From positions 13,067 to 18,606 of the forward strand of contig VXRS01000291.1 in the NCBI GenBank assembly GCA_009838385.1: a stretch of DNA of 5,540 nucleotides, given 5' to 3'. The notes under the pieces were generated by a model. The model did not search any database. It was not told the DNA's origin and saw nothing but the letters and a program-made list of their open reading frames with translations. The stretch is from Dehalococcoidia bacterium. Lineage in GTDB: Bacteria > Chloroflexota > Dehalococcoidia > Tepidiformales > Tepidiformaceae. Below are positions 1-5,540 of this stretch, one piece after another; position 1 is the first letter of the stretch, and each line of letters starts with the position of its first letter. The translations under genes were made by a program, and so were the position numbers.

Positions 1-2
1 CG

Positions 3-1343
3 ATGGCCGCGAACCGAGAAGACTTCGAAGCGATGCCCCAGGCGGCGTGCCCGATGAGCGTGGGAGAGGTCGACCTCTTCGCGCCGGGCGCCCAGGAGCA
101 CTGGTACGACTCCTACAAGCTGCTACAGGCGGAAGAGCCCGTGTTGCGGCTGCCCGGCCAGGGCTACGAGCCGGGATCGGACGCCTTCGTGCTCACGAAG
201 TACGAGGACATCCGCAAGGTCGTACGCGACCCGGACCTGTTTCCCTCACGCGTCGGGCCGGGGGCCTCGGGCACGAGCAAGATCCACGACGAGATCTTCG
301 AGGACGAGGGCTTCGGCGAGGTCGTGACGGCGCGGGAGCGGCTGCGCCCCGACATCGAGACACACAAGCTGCACCGCGAAACGCTGACGGAGCCGTGGGT
401 GGGCGCCTCGGGGGCGCTCCAGCACCGCGAGATGATCACGGCCCACGCCAACCGGCTGATGGACAACTGGATCGACAGGGGCGAGGTCGAGTTCGTGACG
501 GAGTTCGCGGCGCCGCTGCCCCAGGCCGTGATCTCGACGATCCTCGGGTTCCCCCTCGAGGACATGCCGATGACGAAGAAGTGGGAAGAGGCGCAGGTGC
601 GCCGCTTCGTCTACGGCTTCGGCCCCAAGAGCCAGATGGAGGATCCGGACGAGGAGGACAACGCCCGCGCGCTCGTGGCCTTCAACCGGTACATCCAGGA
701 GCAGATCGACGAGAAGCGGCGCAACCCGAAGGACGACATGATCACGTTCCTGACGCAGGTCGAGTACCAGGGCAAGCCGCTGGCCGACGGGGACATCATC
801 AGCGTGGTCTCGGGGATGCACATCGGCGGGAACGAGACGACGCAGTACGCGCTCACGTCGGAAGCAATGCTGCTGGCGCAGCACCCGGAGATCGTCGAGG
901 AGCTGCGGGCGGACCGCTCGAAGGTGCGCTTCTTCGTGGAGGAGGCGCTGCGGCTCTACGCGCCGACGCAGGGGCTCTCGGGCCGCATGGTGGCGCGCGA
1001 CACGGAGATCCGCGGCGTGAAGATCCCGGCGGGGTCGCTGCTGCACCTGCGCTGGGCAGCGGCGAACCGCGACCCGGAGCTGTGCGAGGCGCCGGACGAG
1101 ATCCGGCTCGACCGCAAGAGCCCGGGCAAGCACCTGACGTTCTCGATCCGGCCGCGGGGCTGCCCCGGGGCGGGCCTCTCACGCCTGGAGCAGAACATCG
1201 CCGTGGACGTGATGCTGGACCGCATCGACGAGCTGAAGCTGGCCACGGCGAAGAACGACTTCAAACACCAGCCGGGCATCATGCTGGGGCTCTACGAGCT
1301 GCACCTGGAGTTCACGAAGGCGCGGGAGGCCGTGCCGGCGTAA
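3..1343 (+). CDS. Cytochrome P450 with atypical heme-binding loop
   Basis: Soluble bacterial-type cytochrome P450 of 446 residues (family usually 390-450), with no signal peptide or membrane anchor, so a cytoplasmic monooxygenase; the substrate is not predictable. Visible landmarks: a C-helix HxxxR pair (H121, R125) that normally contacts heme propionates; the I-helix oxygen-activation motif GGNETT at 275-280; the K-helix ExxR pair E314/R317; NRDP at 355-358; and the heme loop FSIRPRGCPG at 380-389 with C387 as thiolate ligand. The consensus is FxxGxxxCxG, and here the conserved glycine is R383 (codon cgg). The stretch between the B-helix region (about F80) and H121 is long and charged, pointing to an unusual substrate-access loop. 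The start used is the ATG at base 3, only two bases into the window; no ribosome binding site can be seen, so a start further upstream, or at M11 or M18, is possible. It converges on the carboxyltransferase gene. Family assignment is firm; activity is inferred. Confidence 0.93.
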   Translation: MAANREDFEAMPQAACPMSVGEVDLFAPGAQEHWYDSYKLLQAEEPVLRLPGQGYEPGSDAFVLTKYEDIRKVVRDPDLFPSRVGPGASGTSKIHDEIFEDEGFGEVVTARERLRPDIETHKLHRETLTEPWVGASGALQHREMITAHANRLMDNWIDRGEVEFVTEFAAPLPQAVISTILGFPLEDMPMTKKWEEAQVRRFVYGFGPKSQMEDPDEEDNARALVAFNRYIQEQIDEKRRNPKDDMITFLTQVEYQGKPLADGDIISVVSGMHIGGNETTQYALTSEAMLLAQHPEIVEELRADRSKVRFFVEEALRLYAPTQGLSGRMVARDTEIRGVKIPAGSLLHLRWAAANRDPELCEAPDEIRLDRKSPGKHLTFSIRPRGCPGAGLSRLEQNIAVDVMLDRIDELKLATAKNDFKHQPGIMLGLYELHLEFTKAREAVPA

Positions 1344-1353
1344 GTAGTCGCTC
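1344..1353. other. 10-base junction between convergent genes
   Basis: Only ten bases separate the TAA of the first P450 from the TGA of the carboxyltransferase on the opposite strand. No hairpin followed by a T-run is present in the gap. The nearest inverted repeat is a 6-bp stem with a 4-base loop at 1378-1393, inside the 3' end of the carboxyltransferase coding sequence and without a T-tract. Transcripts from the two genes probably overlap at their 3' ends unless termination is Rho-dependent. Confidence 0.6.
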
Positions 1354-2955
1354 TCAGGGGCGGACGGCGCGCTTGGGGCGGCTGGCGAGCCGCGCGAGGG
1401 CGGGCTGCGCGAGCTTCACGAAGGTGCAGGCGAGGCGGCGCGTATCGCGCGGGTCGATCAGGTCGATGACGTCGCCGCGGTGGGCGGCACGGAAGGGGGA
1501 GCGGAGGCGGAGGAGGCGCTCCTCGATGGCCTCGCGGTGCGCGTCGGGATCGGTGGCGGCCTCGATCTCGCGGCGGTAGGCGGCGGCCACGCCGCCCTCG
1601 ATGGGGATGCCGCCCCACTCGCCCGCGGGCCAGCCGAAGCGCAGGTTGAGTCCGTTGGGAATTCCCACGCTGTTAGGAGCGTCGGCGGCGACGCCGTAGG
1701 ACTTGCGCACGTTGAATTCGATTTTGGGCACGCCCGCCTCGGCGCTGGCGATGAGGGCGCGTACGCCGCGGCGCATGGTGGCCTTGCGCTCGGCGTGGGA
1801 GCCGAGCATGAAGCCGGGCATGTCGAGGAAGATGAGGAGGGGCAGGTTGAAGGTGTCGCAGAGGTCGACGAAGTGGGTGTACTTGTCGGCCACATCCCCA
1901 TCCATGGCGCCGGCGAGCTTCATCGGGTCGCTGGCGAGAACGCCCACGGGGTACCCGTCGAGGCGGGCGAAGGCGGTGATGATGGCGCCCGCGTAGTGGC
2001 GGCGCATCTCGAAGAACTCGCCGTTATCGACGACGTGCTCGACCAGCTTGCGGGCGTCGTACCCGCGCTTGCGATTGGGCGGGATGAGGTTGAGCAGCGC
2101 CTCGGGACAGCGATCGGGAGGGTCGCCGGTCTCCACGCGGGGGGCGACGTCGCCGGTCGTGTTGGGGAGGTAGGAGAGGAAGCGCTTGATCTGGTCGAAG
2201 GCGTCCTCTTCGGACTCGGCCTCGTTGTCGACCTGACCGCTTTCGTGGACGTGCATCTTCGCGCCGCCGAGCTCCTCCTTGTCGAGGTCCTCGCCGATGG
2301 CGCGGCGCACGACGGGCGGGCCGGAGGGGAAGATCTGGGACTGACCCTTCACCATGACAGTGAAGTGGGACATGAGGGCGAAGGCGGCGGGCGCGCCCGC
2401 GACGGAGCCCATAATGCCGGCGGCGACGGGGACGGTGCGCAGCATCTCGACGGCGCGCCACCACATGTCGCCAGCGGGGAGGCCCATGTGGCCCTCGGCC
2501 TCATCGGCCTTGGAGCTGTGGCCGACGCCCTCGACGAGCTGGACGTAGGGGATGCCGTACTGGACGGCGAGCGGCTGCATGAAGTCGCGGGGGTGCTTGC
2601 GGACGTTGTGGGGGCTGCCGCCGGAGATGGTGAAGTCGTCTCCCCCGATGGCGACGGGGCGCCCGTCGAGCTCGGCGAGGCCCATGACGTAGGCGCCCGG
2701 CGTGAAGCCGATGAGGTTGCCGTCGGCGTCGTACTCGGCGGCGCCGACCATGGGTCCGGCCTCGACGAAACTGCCGGGGTCGACCATCTTCTCGATGCGC
2801 TCGCGGACGGTGTAGCGGCCGCCGGCGTGCTGGCGCTCGATCCGCTCGGGCCCGCCCATCTCGCGGCCGAGCCCGCGGATGTACTCGATATCGGCGATGG
2901 CGTGCTCCCAGGGCATGCCGGGCTTCCAGCTCTCGCGGTTCGGATCGACAGGCAT
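1354..2955 (-). CDS. Acyl-CoA carboxylase carboxyltransferase (beta) subunit, divergent member
   Basis: A 533-residue protein of the carboxyltransferase (crotonase-fold) family that includes the beta subunits of propionyl-, acetyl- and methylcrotonyl-CoA carboxylases (usually 510-540 residues). These transfer CO2 from biotin to an acyl-CoA. Signs: QHAGGRYTVRERI at 42-54, matching the family's QHA-G-(K/R)-(L/Y)TxRERI signature; DPGSF at 59-63; an N-domain to about 265 ending in SYLP (261-264); then a C-domain with FAR(L)DGYPVGVLASDP at 329-343, LCDTFNLP at 365-372, GFMLG at 381-385 and VRKSYG at 416-421. The active-site loops differ from the usual ones: MGSVAGAPAA at 182-191 instead of a CAGGA-type loop, and YGVAADA at 420-426 instead of YGGAY. 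The start at 2955 is chosen because AGGAG sits 9 bases upstream and family similarity begins soon after; the reading frame stays open to 3690 but that extension would run into the neighbouring P450. Subunit partner (biotin carboxylase) and acyl-CoA substrate are unknown. Confidence 0.9.
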   Translation of the reverse strand: MPVDPNRESWKPGMPWEHAIADIEYIRGLGREMGGPERIERQHAGGRYTVRERIEKMVDPGSFVEAGPMVGAAEYDADGNLIGFTPGAYVMGLAELDGRPVAIGGDDFTISGGSPHNVRKHPRDFMQPLAVQYGIPYVQLVEGVGHSSKADEAEGHMGLPAGDMWWRAVEMLRTVPVAAGIMGSVAGAPAAFALMSHFTVMVKGQSQIFPSGPPVVRRAIGEDLDKEELGGAKMHVHESGQVDNEAESEEDAFDQIKRFLSYLPNTTGDVAPRVETGDPPDRCPEALLNLIPPNRKRGYDARKLVEHVVDNGEFFEMRRHYAGAIITAFARLDGYPVGVLASDPMKLAGAMDGDVADKYTHFVDLCDTFNLPLLIFLDMPGFMLGSHAERKATMRRGVRALIASAEAGVPKIEFNVRKSYGVAADAPNSVGIPNGLNLRFGWPAGEWGGIPIEGGVAAAYRREIEAATDPDAHREAIEERLLRLRSPFRAAHRGDVIDLIDPRDTRRLACTFVKLAQPALARLASRPKRAVRP

Positions 2956-2964
2956 GGGACGGGG

Positions 2965-2969
2965 CTCCT
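2965..2969 (-). promoter_or_regulatory. Ribosome binding site of the carboxyltransferase gene
   Basis: Reading the minus strand, AGGAG lies here with nine bases between it and the ATG at 2955. It supports that start over the longer open frame, including the upstream ATG at 3048, whose 31 extra codons show no family similarity. Confidence 0.75.
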
Positions 2970-3085
2970 GCGCGGTTTCTCGAACGCTACGCGATAGGGG
3001 ACCGGGGCGCACCGTCTGCGCGCCGTGGAACCGGCAAACGGCTACCATGACGCGCGAATCTGCTTGCGGCGGGCGGCGTCGCGGC

Positions 3086-3091
3086 AGGAGG
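3086..3091 (+). promoter_or_regulatory. Ribosome binding site of the second P450 gene
   Basis: A perfect AGGAGG with eight bases before the ATG at 3100. It fixes that start against the in-frame ATG at 3025, whose 25 extra codons are unlike P450 N-termini, and against the ATG two codons downstream at 3106, where spacing would be 14 bases. Confidence 0.85.
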
Positions 3092-3099
3092 ACGGCCGT

Positions 3100-4371
3100 A
3101 TGACGATGACGAAACCGGAGATCGATCCGGAGATCTTTTTCAGCAAGGAGTACGCGGACGACCCGTACCCCACGCTGAAGCTGCTGCGCGACCACCACCC
3201 GGTCTACTACAACCCGATCGCGGACAACTGGATGATCACGCGCTACGACGACGTCTGCGCGGCCTTCCGGGACCTGGAGAACTACTCGGCGCAGCCGAAC
3301 GCGCTCGGCATCGGCGCGGTCTTCGGGCCGACGCTGATGGAGTACGACGGGGAGCAGCACAACAAGCTGCGCAACATCGTGGCGCCGGAATTCGTGGGCC
3401 GGAAGCTGGAGGCGCTGCTGCCCATCATCGAGCGCAATTCGATCGCACTCATCGAGAAATACACGGAGAAGCACGCACGCCGCATCGCCGAGGAGGCGGC
3501 GAAGACGGGCGTCATCGACATCGTCGACGACTTCGCCACGCGCCTGCCCCTGAACGTCATCCTGGACGTGCTCGACCTTCCGCAGGACGCGCACGACATG
3601 TTCCACGAGTGGTACCCGGCGATGATGAACGGCATCGGCGGCCCGCCCGACATCCGGGCGGCGGGGATCAAGGCGAACCAGGAGTACCACGACTACCTGG
3701 AGCCGCTGCTGCAGGAGCGCAGCAAGAACCCGGGCGACGACCTGATCTCACGGCTGTGCGTGGCAGAGGTGGACGGACACCGGATGACGTTCCAGGAGAT
3801 CAAGTCGTTCGCGAGCCTGTTGCTGGTAGCGGGTGCGGAGACGACGGACAAGGCGATCGCGAACCTCTGGTACCAGATGCTGGCGAACCCGGAGCAGTGG
3901 GAGCTGGTGCGAAACGACCCATCGCTCCTGGACCGGGCCTTCACGGAGATGATGCGCGTGCATCCCCCCTCGGGCGGGCAGGCGCGACGCGCGATCCACG
4001 ACATCCCCTTCCCCGAGTACGGGGTGACCATCCCGGAGGGGGCGTACGTGAACCTCTCGATCTACGGGGGAAACCGGGACGAGCGCGTGTTCGACAACCC
4101 GGACAAGTTCGACGTCATGCGTTCCGACCTGTACGTGGGGCGCGCGCTGCGGGCGGGGTACCACGAGAACGGGCAGGCGAGCCACCTCGGGTTCGGGCTG
4201 GGGAAGCACTTCTGCGTGGGCTATCAGCTGGCGCAGACGGAGACCGTGATCGGCAGCCGCATGCTGATGGACGTGATGCGCAACCCGCGCTTCAAGCCGG
4301 GCTCCGAACCGAAGCCGATCGCGATCAGCCTCGATCCGTGGGAGCTCTGGATCGAGTTCGACCCGGCCTAG
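3100..4371 (+). CDS. Cytochrome P450, canonical heme loop with pre-heme insertion
   Basis: A soluble 423-residue cytochrome P450, expected to hydroxylate or epoxidise an organic substrate in the cytoplasm using electrons from a ferredoxin system not encoded in the window. Landmarks: HxxxR pair H87/R91 in the C-helix; AGAETT at 244-249 in the I-helix; ExxR pair E283/R286; GGNRDE at 323-328; and a canonical heme loop FGLGKHFCVG at 365-374 with C372 as iron ligand. Between the meander arginine region (R341) and the heme loop lie about 20 residues where most bacterial P450s have about 6, so roughly 14 residues are inserted at 342-361. The protein is clearly different from the other P450 in the window, which speaks against a recent tandem duplication. 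It is transcribed away from the carboxyltransferase and is followed after four bases by the FAD dehydrogenase gene, probably in one operon. The stop is TAG. P450 family is certain; substrate unknown. Confidence 0.95.
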   Translation: MTMTKPEIDPEIFFSKEYADDPYPTLKLLRDHHPVYYNPIADNWMITRYDDVCAAFRDLENYSAQPNALGIGAVFGPTLMEYDGEQHNKLRNIVAPEFVGRKLEALLPIIERNSIALIEKYTEKHARRIAEEAAKTGVIDIVDDFATRLPLNVILDVLDLPQDAHDMFHEWYPAMMNGIGGPPDIRAAGIKANQEYHDYLEPLLQERSKNPGDDLISRLCVAEVDGHRMTFQEIKSFASLLLVAGAETTDKAIANLWYQMLANPEQWELVRNDPSLLDRAFTEMMRVHPPSGGQARRAIHDIPFPEYGVTIPEGAYVNLSIYGGNRDERVFDNPDKFDVMRSDLYVGRALRAGYHENGQASHLGFGLGKHFCVGYQLAQTETVIGSRMLMDVMRNPRFKPGSEPKPIAISLDPWELWIEFDPA

Positions 4372-4375
4372 GGCC

Positions 4376-5540
4376 ATGCCATCCGCCGGGACGGTCGCGG
4401 GGCGCACCATCGAGGGGGACACGCCCTCGACGTTCGCGACGGTCACGCGCGCACGGGAGTTGCTGCACGGGGGCGAAGAGGCGCTCGCCCCGCTTGCCCG
4501 TGACCTCGCCGCGGGGCTGTCGGGCGGGGCCGGGGACGTCGAGATCGACCGCTACCGGCGCCTGCTCTACGCGACGGACGCCTCGATCTACGAGATGGAG
4601 CCGGTGGCGGTCGTCTACCCGCGCTCGACGGCGGACGTGCAGCACGCGATGCGGGTGGCGGGGAAGCACGGCGTGCCCGTGCTGGCCCGGGGCGGGGGCA
4701 CGAGCCTCTCGGGCCAGGGAGTGAACCACGCCATCGTCCTCGACTTCACGTTGCACATGGCGGGGGTTCTCGGAATCGACGCGGAAAACGGCACGGCGCG
4801 GGTGCAGCCGGGCGTGGTGCTCTCGGAGCTGAACAAGGCGCTGCGTCCGCACGGGCTGCAGTACCCGATCGACCCCTCGACGGCGAACCGCGCCACGATC
4901 GGCGGGGGCGTGGGGAACAACTCGTGCGGGGCACACTCGGGGGTGTACGGCAAGACCGTCGACAACGTGGTCGCGCTCGAAGTCGTGCTGGCGGACGGGT
5001 CGAAGGCGGCGCTGGAGGCGCTGAACGAGGACGAAGCGGCGGAGCGGGGTGGCCGCGAAGGGCTGGAGGGCGACATCTACCGGGGGGTGCGGGCGATCGC
5101 GCGCGAACACCGGGCGGAGGTGGAGAAGCGCTTCCCGAAGATCCTGCGGCGGGTCTCGGGGTACAACCTCGACGAGGTCGTCGAGGAGGGGCCGCTCAAC
5201 CTCGCGAAGCTGGTGGTGGGGTCGGAGGGGACGCTCGCGACCGTGACCGAGGCAACGGTGCGGGTCGTGCCCATCCCGCCGGTGAAGATGCTCACCGCGC
5301 TGCACTTCCGGACGGTCGTCGAGGCGGCCGCGGCGACTGTCCGGGCGAACGCGCACGGGCCCTCGGCGGTGGAGCTGGTGGACGACACGATCATCGAGCG
5401 CTGCCGGGAGAGCGCCGGATTCCGCAGCCTGGTCGAGTTCGTGGAGGGGGAACCGGGGGCGCTGCTCCTCGTCGAGTTCGCGGGGGAGCAGGCGGAGGAG
5501 GTGGAGGGAAAGGTCGAGGGGCTGCGGGACGAGCTCGTGG
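4376..5540 (+). CDS. FAD-linked 2-hydroxyacid dehydrogenase, N-terminal part (cut by window end)
   Basis: An open frame of 388 codons plus one base, still open at the window edge, encoding the start of an FAD-dependent dehydrogenase of the D-lactate / glycolate / D-2-hydroxyglutarate type. It should oxidise a 2-hydroxy acid to the 2-oxo acid. Residues about 74-300 form a PCMH/FAD_binding_4 domain: EPVAVVYPRS (75-84), the FAD pyrophosphate loop RGGGTSLSGQ (105-114), ARVQPGVVL (141-149), DPSTANRATIGGGVGNNSCG (166-185) and VGSEGTLA (281-288). The FAD-oxidase C-terminal domain begins near 302. The GNNSCGAHSGVYGKT block and the extended N-terminus resemble the large (~950-1000 residue) YdiJ-like proteins that also carry C-terminal iron-sulfur domains; this is inferred, as that part is outside the window. 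The start ATG at 4376 is four bases after the P450 stop, with no strong Shine-Dalgarno sequence, so translational coupling is likely. An alternative start would be the TTG at 4460. Confidence 0.88.
   Translation, partial: MPSAGTVAGRTIEGDTPSTFATVTRARELLHGGEEALAPLARDLAAGLSGGAGDVEIDRYRRLLYATDASIYEMEPVAVVYPRSTADVQHAMRVAGKHGVPVLARGGGTSLSGQGVNHAIVLDFTLHMAGVLGIDAENGTARVQPGVVLSELNKALRPHGLQYPIDPSTANRATIGGGVGNNSCGAHSGVYGKTVDNVVALEVVLADGSKAALEALNEDEAAERGGREGLEGDIYRGVRAIAREHRAEVEKRFPKILRRVSGYNLDEVVEEGPLNLAKLVVGSEGTLATVTEATVRVVPIPPVKMLTALHFRTVVEAAAATVRANAHGPSAVELVDDTIIERCRESAGFRSLVEFVEGEPGALLLVEFAGEQAEEVEGKVEGLRDELV

Larger units (their letters stand above)
2956..3099. promoter_or_regulatory. Divergent intergenic region, presumed promoters for both flanking genes
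   Basis: This 144-base stretch separates the start codons of the carboxyltransferase (minus strand) and the second P450 (plus strand) and is the only place in the window with room for promoters. It is slightly less G/C-rich in its middle part than the genes. On the plus strand TACCAT at 3043-3048 resembles a sigma-70-type -10 hexamer, about 50 bases before the P450 start, but there is no convincing -35 box at the right spacing. On the minus strand no clear -10/-35 pair was seen. No strong palindromic operator is visible. The role is inferred from gene orientation rather than from a recognised site. Confidence 0.5.

Noticed and set aside
1378..1393. A 6-bp inverted repeat with a GGCG loop, considered as a terminator for the first P450.
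   Set aside because: There is no T-run after it, it lies inside coding sequence, and short GC stems are frequent by chance at this base composition.
47..1579. A 510-codon plus-strand frame overlapping the first P450.
   Set aside because: Arg/Gly/Ala-rich shadow translation with no recognisable motif; the P450 frame has all the family landmarks.
1480..2997. A 505-codon plus-strand open frame running opposite almost the whole carboxyltransferase gene.
   Set aside because: Its translation is low-complexity (G, A, V, E, D, H rich) with no domain signature, as expected from the antisense of a high-GC gene; the minus strand has clear family motifs and a ribosome binding site.
3022..3042. A 5-bp inverted repeat (GCCGT...ACGGC) in the divergent intergenic region, considered as an operator.
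   Set aside because: Arms are too short and the 11-base spacer is unremarkable; such matches are expected by chance in GC-rich DNA.
2956..3690. N-terminal extension of the carboxyltransferase frame up to 3690, or a start at the ATG at 3048.
   Set aside because: The extension is antisense to the second P450, is R/V/H-rich without similarity to the family, and the AGGAG at 2965-2969 supports the start at 2955.
4325..5356. A 343-codon minus-strand frame opposite the FAD dehydrogenase.
   Set aside because: Arg/His/Val-rich shadow; the plus strand carries unmistakable FAD-binding motifs in an uninterrupted frame.

Overview
The window is high-GC (very G/C-rich third codon positions), tightly packed bacterial DNA holding four protein genes. 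They suggest an environmental bacterium that oxidises hydrophobic organic acids or terpenoid-like substrates. The lineage cannot be fixed from the sequence. Actinomycetota, Chloroflexota or a deltaproteobacterial-type lineage would all fit the base composition and the mix of cytochrome P450, acyl-CoA carboxylase and flavin dehydrogenase genes. No RNA genes, mobile elements, CRISPR arrays or sizeable repeats were seen.

Layout: (1) 3-1343 (+), a complete or nearly complete cytochrome P450 whose heme-binding loop departs from the family consensus. (2) 1354-2955 (-), a carboxyltransferase-type acyl-CoA carboxylase beta subunit, convergent with gene 1 and only 10 bases from it. (3) 2956-3099, a 144-base divergent intergenic region with a good ribosome binding site on each side. 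(4) 3100-4371 (+), a second, unrelated-looking P450 with a canonical heme loop. (5) 4376-5540 (+), the N-terminal 388 codons of a large FAD-linked dehydrogenase of the D-lactate / D-2-hydroxyglutarate type. It starts 4 bases after the P450 stop and runs off the window end. Because it has no stop codon inside the window it is easy to miss.

How they might work together (inference): P450s introduce oxygen into an unreactive substrate, the carboxyltransferase would carboxylate a CoA-activated intermediate (or catalyse a related transcarboxylation), and the flavin enzyme would oxidise a 2-hydroxy acid. No biotin carboxylase / biotin carrier subunit, acyl-CoA ligase, ferredoxin or ferredoxin reductase lies in the window, so these partners would have to be encoded elsewhere. 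The most notable points are the Gly-to-Arg change in the first P450's heme loop and the non-canonical active-site loops of the carboxyltransferase. I do not see evidence strong enough to call a new system, only an unusual pairing of divergent family members.
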